Assembly: GCA_947259405.1 (NCBI GenBank)
Contig: CAMYLY010000006.1
Coordinates: 53,994 to 117,993, forward strand
Origin: an uncultured Gemmatimonadales bacterium
GTDB taxonomy: Bacteria > Gemmatimonadota > Gemmatimonadetes > Gemmatimonadales > GWC2-71-9
DNA length: 64,000 bases
Direction of reading: 5' to 3'
Made by a program: the position numbers and the translations under genes. The notes below the pieces were generated by a model. It did not search any database. It was given only the letters and a program-made list of their open reading frames with translations, and was not told the DNA's origin. Shown in pieces: positions 26,820-33,772 of this stretch. Position 1 is the stretch's first letter. Each line of letters opens with the position of its first letter.

Positions 26820-27031
26820 GAGGGCGTCACGCCCCACTCGCGATTCAAGTGGTGCCGCATACCCATGGCGTAGGCCTCCCGCACCTCGATAAAGCGATCA
26901 AAGATGGCTCGGACCTTGGGATCGGAGCGTTCAAAATGATGCTCCAGGGTGTAGTTCGAGCAGGAGTGCCACATGTTCTTGGTCACAAATCGGTGGCCGC
27001 ACGCTGGGCAGGTCCACAGACCGTCGTTCAC
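26816..27031 (-). CDS. DUF5655-type zinc-ribbon protein, truncated
   Basis: These 71 residues start at GTG 27031 with LWTCPACGHRFVTKNMWHSC and YTLEHHFE, then VRAIFDRFIE, the beginning of proteins annotated DUF5655 (normally about 120 or more residues). The expected continuation after DRF is missing; the frame instead runs into VREAYAMGMRHHLNREWG and stops. This looks like the start of a DUF5655 gene joined in frame to the end of another gene. The CxxC and His/Cys pair could still bind zinc. Function unknown. Confidence 0.55.
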   Translation of the reverse strand: MNDGLWTCPACGHRFVTKNMWHSCSNYTLEHHFERSDPKVRAIFDRFIEVREAYAMGMRHHLNREWGVTPS

Positions 27032-27089
27032 GCGCTGCCCGCCGCTTCAGGCCTCGCATGCACGTACAAAGTCGGACTACGCACGAGCA

Positions 27090-27503
27090 TCAGTCGGACT
27101 TCAGCCAGGACTTCGCCTCCTCGATGTCGCGGAACACGCCAACGTCGTCCATGGTCGACTCCGTCAACATCTGATACATGCGTGCCATCCCAAACGCGAC
27201 ATCGTCGGAGAGAACGATGGCGAGTCGGTGTGACGAGACGATCACGGCGTCATCGCGATCCTGCTTTACCATCGCCCGGACGCCGGCCGGTGTGACGTCC
27301 AGGCGATCGATGTTACGAATGTCGGAGAGCTCCCTCATCCCAGGCTTGAAGTGCTTGTCTTGAACAAGGCGAGCCTTGAGCCCAAGAACGTCGTCGTCGG
27401 TGAGCGTCCCCGACGCCGTGGTCACGATCAGGTTCTGTTCGCGGTCGATCTCATACGTGATTGGCAACGGACCTCCTGCGGCACGTTGGTGATTCGATGT
27501 CAC
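27090..27503 (-). CDS. SpoIIAA/STAS-like domain protein
   Basis: The 137-residue protein has the pattern of the SpoIIAA-like superfamily: ITYEIDREQNLIVTTASGTL (strand pair), a helix with DDDVLGLKARLVQD, MRELSDIRNI and a C-terminal helix EEAKSWLKSD. No phosphorylatable Ser is obvious at the STAS position. Such proteins occur widely without assigned function. Its start overlaps the DinB gene stop by four bases. Confidence 0.6.
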   Translation of the reverse strand: MTSNHQRAAGGPLPITYEIDREQNLIVTTASGTLTDDDVLGLKARLVQDKHFKPGMRELSDIRNIDRLDVTPAGVRAMVKQDRDDAVIVSSHRLAIVLSDDVAFGMARMYQMLTESTMDDVGVFRDIEEAKSWLKSD

Positions 27504-27997
27504 GACGCCTCACTTCGGCTTCGATAGAGGCGCTTCAGAATTTGTATCTGTCCGACATGATAGAGATCATGACTCACGATGCCAAGCATCAGGTCAACGA
27601 ATCGGTACTGCGTGCTGTGTGGTACCGCGTCATCGAGTCTCCTCGGGTTGAACCCCCGAACGGCCGCAATGAGTAACGCGTGCTCGGACCGGAGCAGCGC
27701 CCGATCCGCCCTCCAATGCCGGTCCGTCGGAGATGGCACAACTGGCCAGTTGGATGGAGACCGGGGGAACTGTCCTCGCTGTTCGCCTTCGAGATTCCGC
27801 CGCACGGCGTACTTCCAGTACGCGGTGTGAAGTGTGAGCTCCCAGATGGAGTGAGGGCGCTTGCCTGGCCTCCAGGTCGCCTGGGCCGGTTTCACGCCGC
27901 GGAGGCATCCCGTCACGGTCGCCCCGCCGTACCACAACCGCTTGCCGGGAGGTGGGTCGAGAAGGTGGAGAACTTCGGTGAGTCTGAGATCGGACAT
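27500..27997 (-). CDS. DinB superfamily protein
   Basis: Starting at ATG 27997 behind GGAG, the 165-residue protein is a four-helix-bundle DinB/YfiT-like fold. The probable metal histidines are in SIWELTLHTAYWKYAV and GIVSHDLYHVGQIQIL. Bacterial members include thiol-dependent transferases and damage-inducible proteins of unknown activity. A TTG four codons upstream is an alternative start but lies within the ribosome-site region. Confidence 0.85.
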   Translation of the reverse strand: MSDLRLTEVLHLLDPPPGKRLWYGGATVTGCLRGVKPAQATWRPGKRPHSIWELTLHTAYWKYAVRRNLEGEQRGQFPRSPSNWPVVPSPTDRHWRADRALLRSEHALLIAAVRGFNPRRLDDAVPHSTQYRFVDLMLGIVSHDLYHVGQIQILKRLYRSRSEAS

Positions 27998-28036
27998 GGT
28001 GTACTCCAAGGGGAGCGTGTACAGCCACGCGTTCGG

Positions 28037-28504
28037 CTAACGCTGGTACAGGTCCTTGCGGAAACAACGCACCATGCCCACCTCTGTGAACCCAGCGGTG
28101 AGATGGGCGGCATGGCTGACGTCGTTATCTGGGTGCGCGTCGGAGGCAAACTCGGTGCATCCTTGCGAACGTCCCCACTCCTCCGCGGCCGCGACGAGCG
28201 CGCGACCGAACCCCTGGCGTCGTGCTTCGGGGATCACAAACCATCCCTCGAGATACGCGACACGCGGGCTCCGGCATCCTTCCGCGTACGCACGTATCGA
28301 TAGCTCGGCAAAACCCACGACTCGCTGGTCTCTGTCTTCTGCCAAGAGGACCGTCTGAGGTTCGGCCGCCTCGCCAGCCAGGAACCGCTCGACATCCGCC
28401 CGGTGCTCGGCCTCCGATCCGTCGGGCCAGAGCGCCACGCGCATAGCGAGCCAGGCGTCGAGGTCGTTCGACTCGACGGAGCGAACCGCGCCGGGACTAC
28501 TCAA
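28037..28504 (-). CDS. AAC(6')-type GNAT acetyltransferase
   Basis: The frame has no ATG before the GNAT domain. A TTG at 28504 overlaps the upstream stop (TTGA) and gives 155 residues, the usual length of chromosomal aminoglycoside 6'-N-acetyltransferases. The order LDAWLAMRVALWPDG, GFAELSIRAYAEGC, YLEGWFVIPEARRQGFGRAL (acetyl-CoA loop), GCTEFASDAHPDNDVSHAAH and CFRKDL follows AAC(6')-Iy/Iaa-type enzymes closely. Actual aminoglycoside activity is inference; many relatives acetylate other amines. Confidence 0.82.
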   Translation of the reverse strand: MSSPGAVRSVESNDLDAWLAMRVALWPDGSEAEHRADVERFLAGEAAEPQTVLLAEDRDQRVVGFAELSIRAYAEGCRSPRVAYLEGWFVIPEARRQGFGRALVAAAEEWGRSQGCTEFASDAHPDNDVSHAAHLTAGFTEVGMVRCFRKDLYQR

Positions 28505-29019
28505 CCCAGGTAGCGGGCGACCGCCATCGTGACGACCGAGACGGCGAGGAACGCCGCCACCCATCGGCCTGCGAGCATCGTCCGCCGGCGAAGCGCGGCC
28601 ACCTGTTTCATGTAGCTCTCTTTCGTGGAGGCATCGGATACGTCGTTGGCGGCGCCGAGGAGCCGCCCAACACGCAACACGGCCGGTCGCATGACGCCGA
28701 CCCCGATGATGAACGCGATGAGCGCCGCCACTGCACCAATGGTCAACGTCAGACCCAGCCGCGAGGCAAACCACGCGCCGGCGAACCCGCCCGAAGCCCG
28801 GCGCATCAGGTCGATCCCTGACAGGATCGTGAGCCCGGCGACTACCGGCATCACCGTGAGATAGCCGCGATCGAGGAGCCCCTTCATGACACTGGCGCCG
28901 TTCGGACCTGCCGCCCGCACGCTGGGCTCGAGGAAGATGGCGACGAACATCAGAGTGCCGGCCCAGAACACGCCGCACACGATGTGGATCAGACGAAGTA
29001 TGACGACGACGAGGTCCAT
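28501..29019 (-). CDS. Four-helix membrane protein, CopD/DUF2269-like
   Basis: This 172-residue protein has four membrane helices: about 5-28, 55-72, 84-108 and 148-168. The first helix RLIHIVCGVFWAGTLMFVA with His and Trp resembles the conserved start of CopD/DUF2269-type membrane proteins. Its stop overlaps the TTG start of the acetyltransferase gene. Function unknown. Confidence 0.7.
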   Translation of the reverse strand: MDLVVVILRLIHIVCGVFWAGTLMFVAIFLEPSVRAAGPNGASVMKGLLDRGYLTVMPVVAGLTILSGIDLMRRASGGFAGAWFASRLGLTLTIGAVAALIAFIIGVGVMRPAVLRVGRLLGAANDVSDASTKESYMKQVAALRRRTMLAGRWVAAFLAVSVVTMAVARYLG

Positions 29020-29197
29020 TGTGGTCTTTCTCCGCAGAAAGGTGACGAAAAGTGCGACTCGCGAGGGTCATTTGCCAGGCCCGTGATTCATCGCCGGTGG
29101 GTTGGCGACCCCCGTCCGGTCTACGCATCGTAGATGACACCCCCGATCTTTGATGCACTCGACCAACGGTGTCCTGCTGCGCACGTGTGCAAAGGGG

Positions 29198-29887
29198 TCA
29201 CACTCCGCGGGTTGCCACGAGGATGGCGAATGTCCCGCGATCCCATGCGCACGCTGCGCCCCGGAATCCAACGTCGCCGAGGACAGTCAGCATTGCGTCG
29301 ATTGTCCACGGATCGTCGGCCAGTCGTTCCTTCGCGAAATTTGCTGCGATGATATCCTGCGGGCAGCCCGCCGATCTGGCAAATATCAGTCGTTCTGCCA
29401 TGTGACGCTCATGCACGACTGCGTCGCTGGCTCTGATGAAGTCTCCCCAGACAAATACGCCGTTCGGCACCATCCAATGGCGGATGCGTCTGAGCATCTG
29501 CCGTTTGTCGGCTGCATCAAGGTTGTGAAGCACGAGATTGGTGTACACAGCCTCGAATTGATGCTCGGGTTGGTACTCAAGCGCATTCGTCTCTACCACG
29601 AGACAGCGGTCTTGGTACTCGGCCAACATTTCGCGAGCGCGGTTTGCCATCTGTGAGGCTGGTTCTAACGCGACGAAACGCGCACCGGAGACTTGGTGAG
29701 CAAGATGGCGCGTTAGTGAGCCGTCGCCAGCGCCGATATCGAGAATGCGGGCCGGCGCGCTCACCTCGAGCATGCGCCCCACCTCCCCGATCATCTCGTC
29801 ATAGTGCGGAACGAGCTGCCGGATCGTCGTGGCGTAGTCACCGCTCAGGCGATCGTAGAATTCCGACGGTGTCTCTGGTACGCGCAT
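29198..29887 (-). CDS. Class I SAM-dependent methyltransferase
   Basis: This 229-residue protein begins with FYDRLSGDYATTI and carries the SAM-binding motif I ILDIGAGDGSLTRHLA, the acidic loop VALEPASQMA, and motif post-II VYTNLVLHNLD. The substrate is not predictable. Between its end and the next start (29020-29197) is a gene-free stretch of about 180 bp with no recognised element. Confidence 0.9.
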   Translation of the reverse strand: MRVPETPSEFYDRLSGDYATTIRQLVPHYDEMIGEVGRMLEVSAPARILDIGAGDGSLTRHLAHQVSGARFVALEPASQMANRAREMLAEYQDRCLVVETNALEYQPEHQFEAVYTNLVLHNLDAADKRQMLRRIRHWMVPNGVFVWGDFIRASDAVVHERHMAERLIFARSAGCPQDIIAANFAKERLADDPWTIDAMLTVLGDVGFRGAACAWDRGTFAILVATRGV

Positions 29888-29899
29888 CCTCGCAACTAG

Positions 29900-30236
29900 T
29901 TAGGTCGAGCAGTGCTGCAGAAAGTACTCGGCCGCGCTCGGGTGCATCAACTCGACCATGTGAAGATGGCTGAATTCCGGCCGCCTAACGAGCTTGGCGT
30001 ACTCGCGGCGGCGGCGATGAAAGGTGCGCAAGCCCCACGACGGGATCCAATGCGGATCAGCGATGGTCTTGATGGACGCGCGGCTGTCGCTGAACAGTGG
30101 CTCTCGAGTGATCGTCCAGTGCAGGGTACGTGTTACGGCCCGGCGAAAGACCACGCGAAAGGGGAAGTTGAGCCAGACGAGCGCCGACGCACTTCGTATC
30201 GCGCCGACTCCTCGGAGCTCCGCGAGGTACGAGTTG
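29900..30236 (-). pseudogene. 5'-truncated adenylate-kinase-like (FlaR-type) P-loop kinase remnant
   Basis: The frame reads SYLAELRGVGAIRSASALVW, LNFPFRVVFRRAVTRTL, REPLFSDSRASIKT and LRTFHRRRREYAKLVRRPE, matching the second half of FlaR/AdK-like topology-modulation kinases. The first 75 or so residues, including the P-loop, are missing; the homologous part begins right after the gamma-glutamylcyclotransferase stop at 30237. The same frame stays open into that neighbour and an ATG there could yield a 144-residue chimera, but its first 38 residues are only an out-of-phase reading of the neighbour. Lacking the P-loop, it cannot be a working kinase. Confidence 0.7.
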
Positions 30237-30767
30237 CTACGCCTGATACCAAGCGGGCAACAGCAGCCGTTGCCTGGTGGCCCGGTTCGTGTCTGGATCC
30301 TCACGGGTAGTGACTCGTTGGAGCATCGCGACATAGGACGTCGGAAGCTCGTGCTGCTTGGCTCCTGCTATCACGAGGTCCCGGTACCATCGGTATGGGT
30401 GAAGCCCCCTGGCGATCGCGCTCGGCAGGGCGTGGTAGGCGAACGCTTCGAGTCGCGTACCTTCCGCCGTGTCAATCAGCACGAGCTTGCGTTCGTATCC
30501 GGTGCCGATCCACTCCGCACGATCCAGTGCGCTTTGATGTGCGGAATGGATGTCGAATACAACCCCCCAGATTTGGTCATCAACGTTGTTGGTCAAGTGG
30601 GCGTCGCACTTGCCCGAACCGTCGATACCACGCTTGTGAAACCGAAGCTCGTGTCCCCGCAAGAATCCCGTCGTGCGAAATTGGGCGGATGGGGCCCGCT
30701 CCCGGAGCCGCGGGGCACACATGTTGGAGCCATAGGCGAAGTAGGACGTTCGAGTCGGTGCTGGCAT
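30237..30767 (-). CDS. Gamma-glutamylcyclotransferase-like protein
   Basis: From ATG 30767 the protein has 176 residues. The hallmark substrate loop SYFAYGSNM is at residues 8-16, with the catalytic Glu at 85 in DRAEWIGTG and LPHPY-type region HPYRWYRDLVIAGA later. The family releases 5-oxoproline from gamma-glutamyl amines or peptides. If active, its product is a candidate substrate for the HyuAB pair elsewhere in the window (inference). The frame is open 107 codons upstream, but that part overlaps another gene. Confidence 0.88.
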   Translation of the reverse strand: MPAPTRTSYFAYGSNMCAPRLRERAPSAQFRTTGFLRGHELRFHKRGIDGSGKCDAHLTNNVDDQIWGVVFDIHSAHQSALDRAEWIGTGYERKLVLIDTAEGTRLEAFAYHALPSAIARGLHPYRWYRDLVIAGAKQHELPTSYVAMLQRVTTREDPDTNRATRQRLLLPAWYQA

Positions 30768-30804
30768 GTTCGGTGAATGACGAAGGATTATGGGATTGGA
30801 GACA

Positions 30805-31611
30805 CTATCGCCTTCGTGGGCCGAGCGGGGAAAGATCGTCGATGGCCGATTCCCGCAACTGTTCGGTGAGACACTCCGGATGGGACCAAAACCGATGTGG
30901 CGGCGAAAAACTTCCGACGTCGAAGGCAATTGCATGTTTGCCGATGAGCGGAAGGGGTTGGGCGCAAAACGCGCACCGCGCCCCAGCGGGAATTCGGCCA
31001 ATGTCGGCCGGATCATCGTGCGAAACGGAGTGGTCTCGGGATTTGTCGAAGCAGATTTGGTGGGTCCAGAGCATGACCGGCGCACCATCGGGAGGAGGGG
31101 TCACCGTGAACGGAAGGGCCCCCGGATGGAGAACGGCACATTGGCGAAAACAGCACGGCCCGGTCACGGCGGAGTCCGCACGCCGCGCGTAGTCGACGAC
31201 GTCTGTCAGCGTCTGCATAACGCGGACCTGCCCACGCTCCGTTGCGTACAGCATCCAGATTTCCGGCTGATCCGTCTTCGCGCTAATGGATTGGACTACG
31301 AGGCTGACATGGATGCTGGTATCGGGCGAGCGCGTGACCGAGGCCTCGACGCACGTTGGAGCTTGTCGGCCGTCACCGCCTTCTCCGCAGTCATTCACCT
31401 CCCAGGATACGTCGTCCGGCTCGACGCGCGTCAGCTCGACCAGCCACTCCTCGAGAGGCCGATCCGGATATCCTGACGCGAGTGCCGACACGGATACGCG
31501 CTTCGCGGTCTCTATGGGAGGCGCAACCTGCGCGTCGCCGACGCAACACGGAAGCGCGAGCGCCCAGGCTACGCCGGTGCCGATGCGAGTTGCTGCCGAA
31601 AAGACCTCCAT
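30805..31611 (-). CDS. Secreted protein with Cys-rich C-terminal domain, probable gene fusion
   Basis: This 268-residue frame has two unlike parts. Residues 1-26 are a signal peptide and about 27-135 a secreted domain with Cys pairs (VNDCGEGGDGRQAPTC). From about residue 165 on, the sequence is of a cytoplasmic type: VMLWTHQICFDK, then a likely zinc site IPAGARCAFCAQPLPLIGKH and HRFWSHPECLTEQL. That CxxC...H...C pattern is typical of small stand-alone zinc-binding proteins rather than an exported one. I read it as an in-frame join of two genes, but a genuine two-domain secreted protein cannot be excluded. Confidence 0.5.
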   Translation of the reverse strand: MEVFSAATRIGTGVAWALALPCCVGDAQVAPPIETAKRVSVSALASGYPDRPLEEWLVELTRVEPDDVSWEVNDCGEGGDGRQAPTCVEASVTRSPDTSIHVSLVVQSISAKTDQPEIWMLYATERGQVRVMQTLTDVVDYARRADSAVTGPCCFRQCAVLHPGALPFTVTPPPDGAPVMLWTHQICFDKSRDHSVSHDDPADIGRIPAGARCAFCAQPLPLIGKHAIAFDVGSFSPPHRFWSHPECLTEQLRESAIDDLSPLGPRRR

Positions 31612-31770
31612 TCAGTTCCTCGCCCGCCAGCTCTCGATCTGGTATTCCGTGCCTGCCACCAACCGTTGCCGCTCCCCCCGCGAAGCCCCTACCGAGGAAT
31701 CGTCTTGAAGGGCCGCACCAGTGGATGTCGGGAGCATCAGGCAAAACGTGAGAATCGAGAAATCATGGGC
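31612..31770 (-). pseudogene. Small gene remnant, unidentified
   Basis: This 150-bp stretch encodes, in one frame, a hydrophobic segment (SILTFCLMLPTSTGA) and a short tail ending GTEYQIESWRARN, with no good start codon of its own; the frame is open upstream only by overlapping the retropepsin remnant. The stop overlaps the following start (TGATG). It may be the residue of a small secreted protein. Confidence 0.25.
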
Positions 31771-32050
31771 GCACTTCGCCGTTAGCCTCGTCCAGCACAT
31801 TGCGACGGACGATCACGACATTCGCGCCAAGGTCGATCAAGAAACGATACGGGCCACGGTCATTCACGGTCACGTTGACGATTGGTACGGCTTCATTGGC
31901 CAGCAACGCTACTGCAGCCGAATCGGTCTCGAGTACGAAGCGAGCCGCACCCGCTCGGACTTGTTGGAGGAGGGTGTCGGGAAGCGTCTGGGCGATCCCC
32001 CCTGAAGGATAGAAGCCAGCCAAGAAGAGGATCAACGCGCTCCCCTTCAT
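31763..32050 (-). pseudogene. Truncated retropepsin-like aspartyl protease
   Basis: These 95 residues start with a signal peptide (MKGSALILFLAGFYPSGGIAQ) and reach the first aspartyl-protease strand: VPIVNVTVNDRGPYRFLIDL, followed by GANVVIVRRNVL. The active-site triplet, normally DTG or DSG, reads DLG. The frame ends soon after, where a full retropepsin would continue for 60 or more residues, often followed by a PDZ domain. Loss of the C-terminus and the altered triplet both argue it is inactive. The start overlaps the DUF488 stop (ATGA). Confidence 0.6.
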
Positions 32051-32400
32051 GGTCGTACCCGTCCCACATACTCCTTTAACGCCACGGCGTTGTTGAACTG
32101 TTGCTCGTGGGAGGCGTACACGAACGTCACGCTACCATTGTCTAAGAGCGGTCGCAGCGGGTCCAGCACGCCGGGATCGTGATCGAGCTCCGCGAAGTAC
32201 CGCTGCTTGAACTCCGACCACTTGGCCGGATCGTGCGAGAACCAGCGCCGAAGCTCGTGGGACGGCGCGGCATCCTTGAGCCACAGATCGACGCGGGCGC
32301 GGTCTTTGGAGACACCACGCGGCCATAAACGCTCGACGAGAACCCGCTTCCCATCGGCTCGGGCGGGCGGGTCGTAGACGCGCTTCAGCGCAATCGCCAT
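32047..32400 (-). CDS. DUF488 family protein (YeaO-like)
   Basis: The 117-residue protein has the full YeaO/DUF488 signature: LKRVYDPP, LVERLWPRGVSKDRARVDLW, LKDAAPSHELRRWFSHDPAK and the late VTFVYASHEQQFNNAVALKE. The family is widespread and cytoplasmic with no settled function. It is coupled to the retropepsin remnant downstream and lies 3 bp from the membrane protein upstream. Confidence 0.9.
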   Translation of the reverse strand: MAIALKRVYDPPARADGKRVLVERLWPRGVSKDRARVDLWLKDAAPSHELRRWFSHDPAKWSEFKQRYFAELDHDPGVLDPLRPLLDNGSVTFVYASHEQQFNNAVALKEYVGRVRP

Positions 32401-32403
32401 CGG

Positions 32404-32739
32404 CTACGTCGAGCGTTGTCCGCGGCGCCGGCGACCCAACCACAGCAGGAGCATGGTGGCGATCGCCCACGTCAGGCTCATGCTGATCAGATAGACCTCC
32501 AGATCTTGTGCCTCCGTCAGTTCTGGTATCATGCTGAGCAGAATCGTATCCGCGGTGTTGAACTCGTGTGGAACAGTACCGAAAGCTACACGCTTCCGCG
32601 GGTTATCACGAAGAGGAAGGTAAACAGGCAGCCACCACGCGAATGTTTGGTTCAGACTCGTATTCCACAGCACCACGAACAGGCCGGTGAAGATCGACGT
32701 GATCAGGTAGGTGAGTGCAACATACCGGGCCAGTGGCAT
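32404..32739 (-). CDS. Two-helix membrane protein of unknown function
   Basis: This 111-residue protein has a helix at about 8-28, a loop of some 55 residues, a second helix at about 83-103 and a basic tail (GRRRRGQR). No motif or family is recognised. It is tightly spaced with the DUF488 gene. Confidence 0.55.
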   Translation of the reverse strand: MPLARYVALTYLITSIFTGLFVVLWNTSLNQTFAWWLPVYLPLRDNPRKRVAFGTVPHEFNTADTILLSMIPELTEAQDLEVYLISMSLTWAIATMLLLWLGRRRRGQRST

Positions 32740-32802
32740 GTCCGGCCTACTAGGGTGTGACGTCGTGGCGGTTTCGGAAACGGTGACGTCAGACTGCCCC
32801 AG

Positions 32803-33243
32803 TCATTGATCGGCGTACCCCTCGGTCCACGACCGTGTGGGATCGTGGTTGCGCAGGTCGACCCCGTACGTCAGCCATGCTTTGAGCGGGAAGAGCACGT
32901 TGAGCCATCCAGCATGTACCTCCAGCCATTCCCCAGATCCGATCCCTTCGTGCGTGAGTTGGAGGTCGGTGCCGCCGGCGCCGTCTGGCGTCAACTCGAA
33001 TCGAGCCAGCCCGCCCATGTAGTCGATGGCCCACTCACGCGGCGGATGTCGTTCGATCACCGTGCTTCGGCAAGTGGAACCGTCGATGAACCGAAACTCG
33101 ATCTTCGCGTCGGACTGGACGGCGGATTCAGCCCAGAAACACGAACGTCCACTGTCAGAATCGATCGCTTGGAACACATGATCGGGGGGCACGGGAATGT
33201 GCATGCGCCATCGGATCGGACCGCCGATTTCGTCCCCCTTCAT
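32803..33243 (-). CDS. SRPBCC-type (polyketide cyclase/AHSA1-like) protein
   Basis: The 146-residue protein reads as a START/SRPBCC fold: RWRMHIPVPPDHVFQAIDS, KIEFRFIDGS, TVIERHPPREWAIDY, RFELTPDGAGGTDLQLTHEG and HAGWLNVLFPLKAWLTYG. Such proteins bind small hydrophobic ligands. The ligand is unknown. A second SRPBCC gene lies at 38125-38556. Confidence 0.82.
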   Translation of the reverse strand: MKGDEIGGPIRWRMHIPVPPDHVFQAIDSDSGRSCFWAESAVQSDAKIEFRFIDGSTCRSTVIERHPPREWAIDYMGGLARFELTPDGAGGTDLQLTHEGIGSGEWLEVHAGWLNVLFPLKAWLTYGVDLRNHDPTRSWTEGYADQ

Positions 33244-33258
33244 AGATCCTCCGGTTGG

Positions 33259-33756
33259 TTACAATCGATCTTCATCGATGATGCAGGTGATCTCACTTGG
33301 AAGAAGGTCTTCGAACCGATCGGCGTCCGGGCTGGGCCGCCAGGCTCGGCGGATGTTGACGAGTGAGTCGACGCTCGGACTTCGCTGCCACGTTCCAATG
33401 GCCACGATGGCGGGGTCGGCCACACCGGAGAAGCCGCAATCGACCCACACGAGCGATTCGTTGGTGTCGAGCGGCGGGACTTCTTGGATGGCCACGACTC
33501 GCCAATGTGCCTTCCCGGCCTCGTCACGCGATGTGAGTCGACTAATCCACATTTGGGTGACGCCATCGATGGCTACTTGTTTCAGTGAACGGTCGGATCC
33601 AATCATCAGGCCACCCATGTCGACGTATCCTGCTGGAAGCGGAGGATACGTCAGCGGACCGTTCTCGCGTGCACGATCGGGTGGTGCGTCACAACCCGCG
33701 ACACTGACGACGGCCAGAATGCCCACTGCTCTGGAGGCTCTCACTCGCGATCCCAT
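33259..33756 (-). CDS. Lipoprotein of unknown function
   Basis: Starting at ATG 33756 (GGAGG nearby), the 165-residue product has a lipobox (LAVVSVAGC with Cys about residue 17). The mature part shows a WRVVAIQEVPPLD strand, two further Cys (VWVDCGFSG, EITCIIDE) and no recognised domain. It sits 15 bp upstream of the SRPBCC gene and 16 bp after the serine hydrolase, so the three may be one transcript. Confidence 0.7.
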   Translation of the reverse strand: MGSRVRASRAVGILAVVSVAGCDAPPDRARENGPLTYPPLPAGYVDMGGLMIGSDRSLKQVAIDGVTQMWISRLTSRDEAGKAHWRVVAIQEVPPLDTNESLVWVDCGFSGVADPAIVAIGTWQRSPSVDSLVNIRRAWRPSPDADRFEDLLPSEITCIIDEDRL

Positions 33757-33772
33757 CGTCCTCCGACGTGTG

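Noticed and set aside
28029..28043. Short inverted repeat GCGTT/AACGC that resembles an integron attC core site next to the AAC(6')-like gene.
   Set aside because: An attC site needs paired cores 55 bp or more apart and should recur after each cassette. Only this one short repeat was seen, intergenic gaps are too small, and no integrase gene is present.
28505..29158. Upstream extension of the AAC(6')-like frame to 373 codons.
   Set aside because: It is an out-of-phase, Arg/His-rich reading of the membrane protein gene at 28501-29019.
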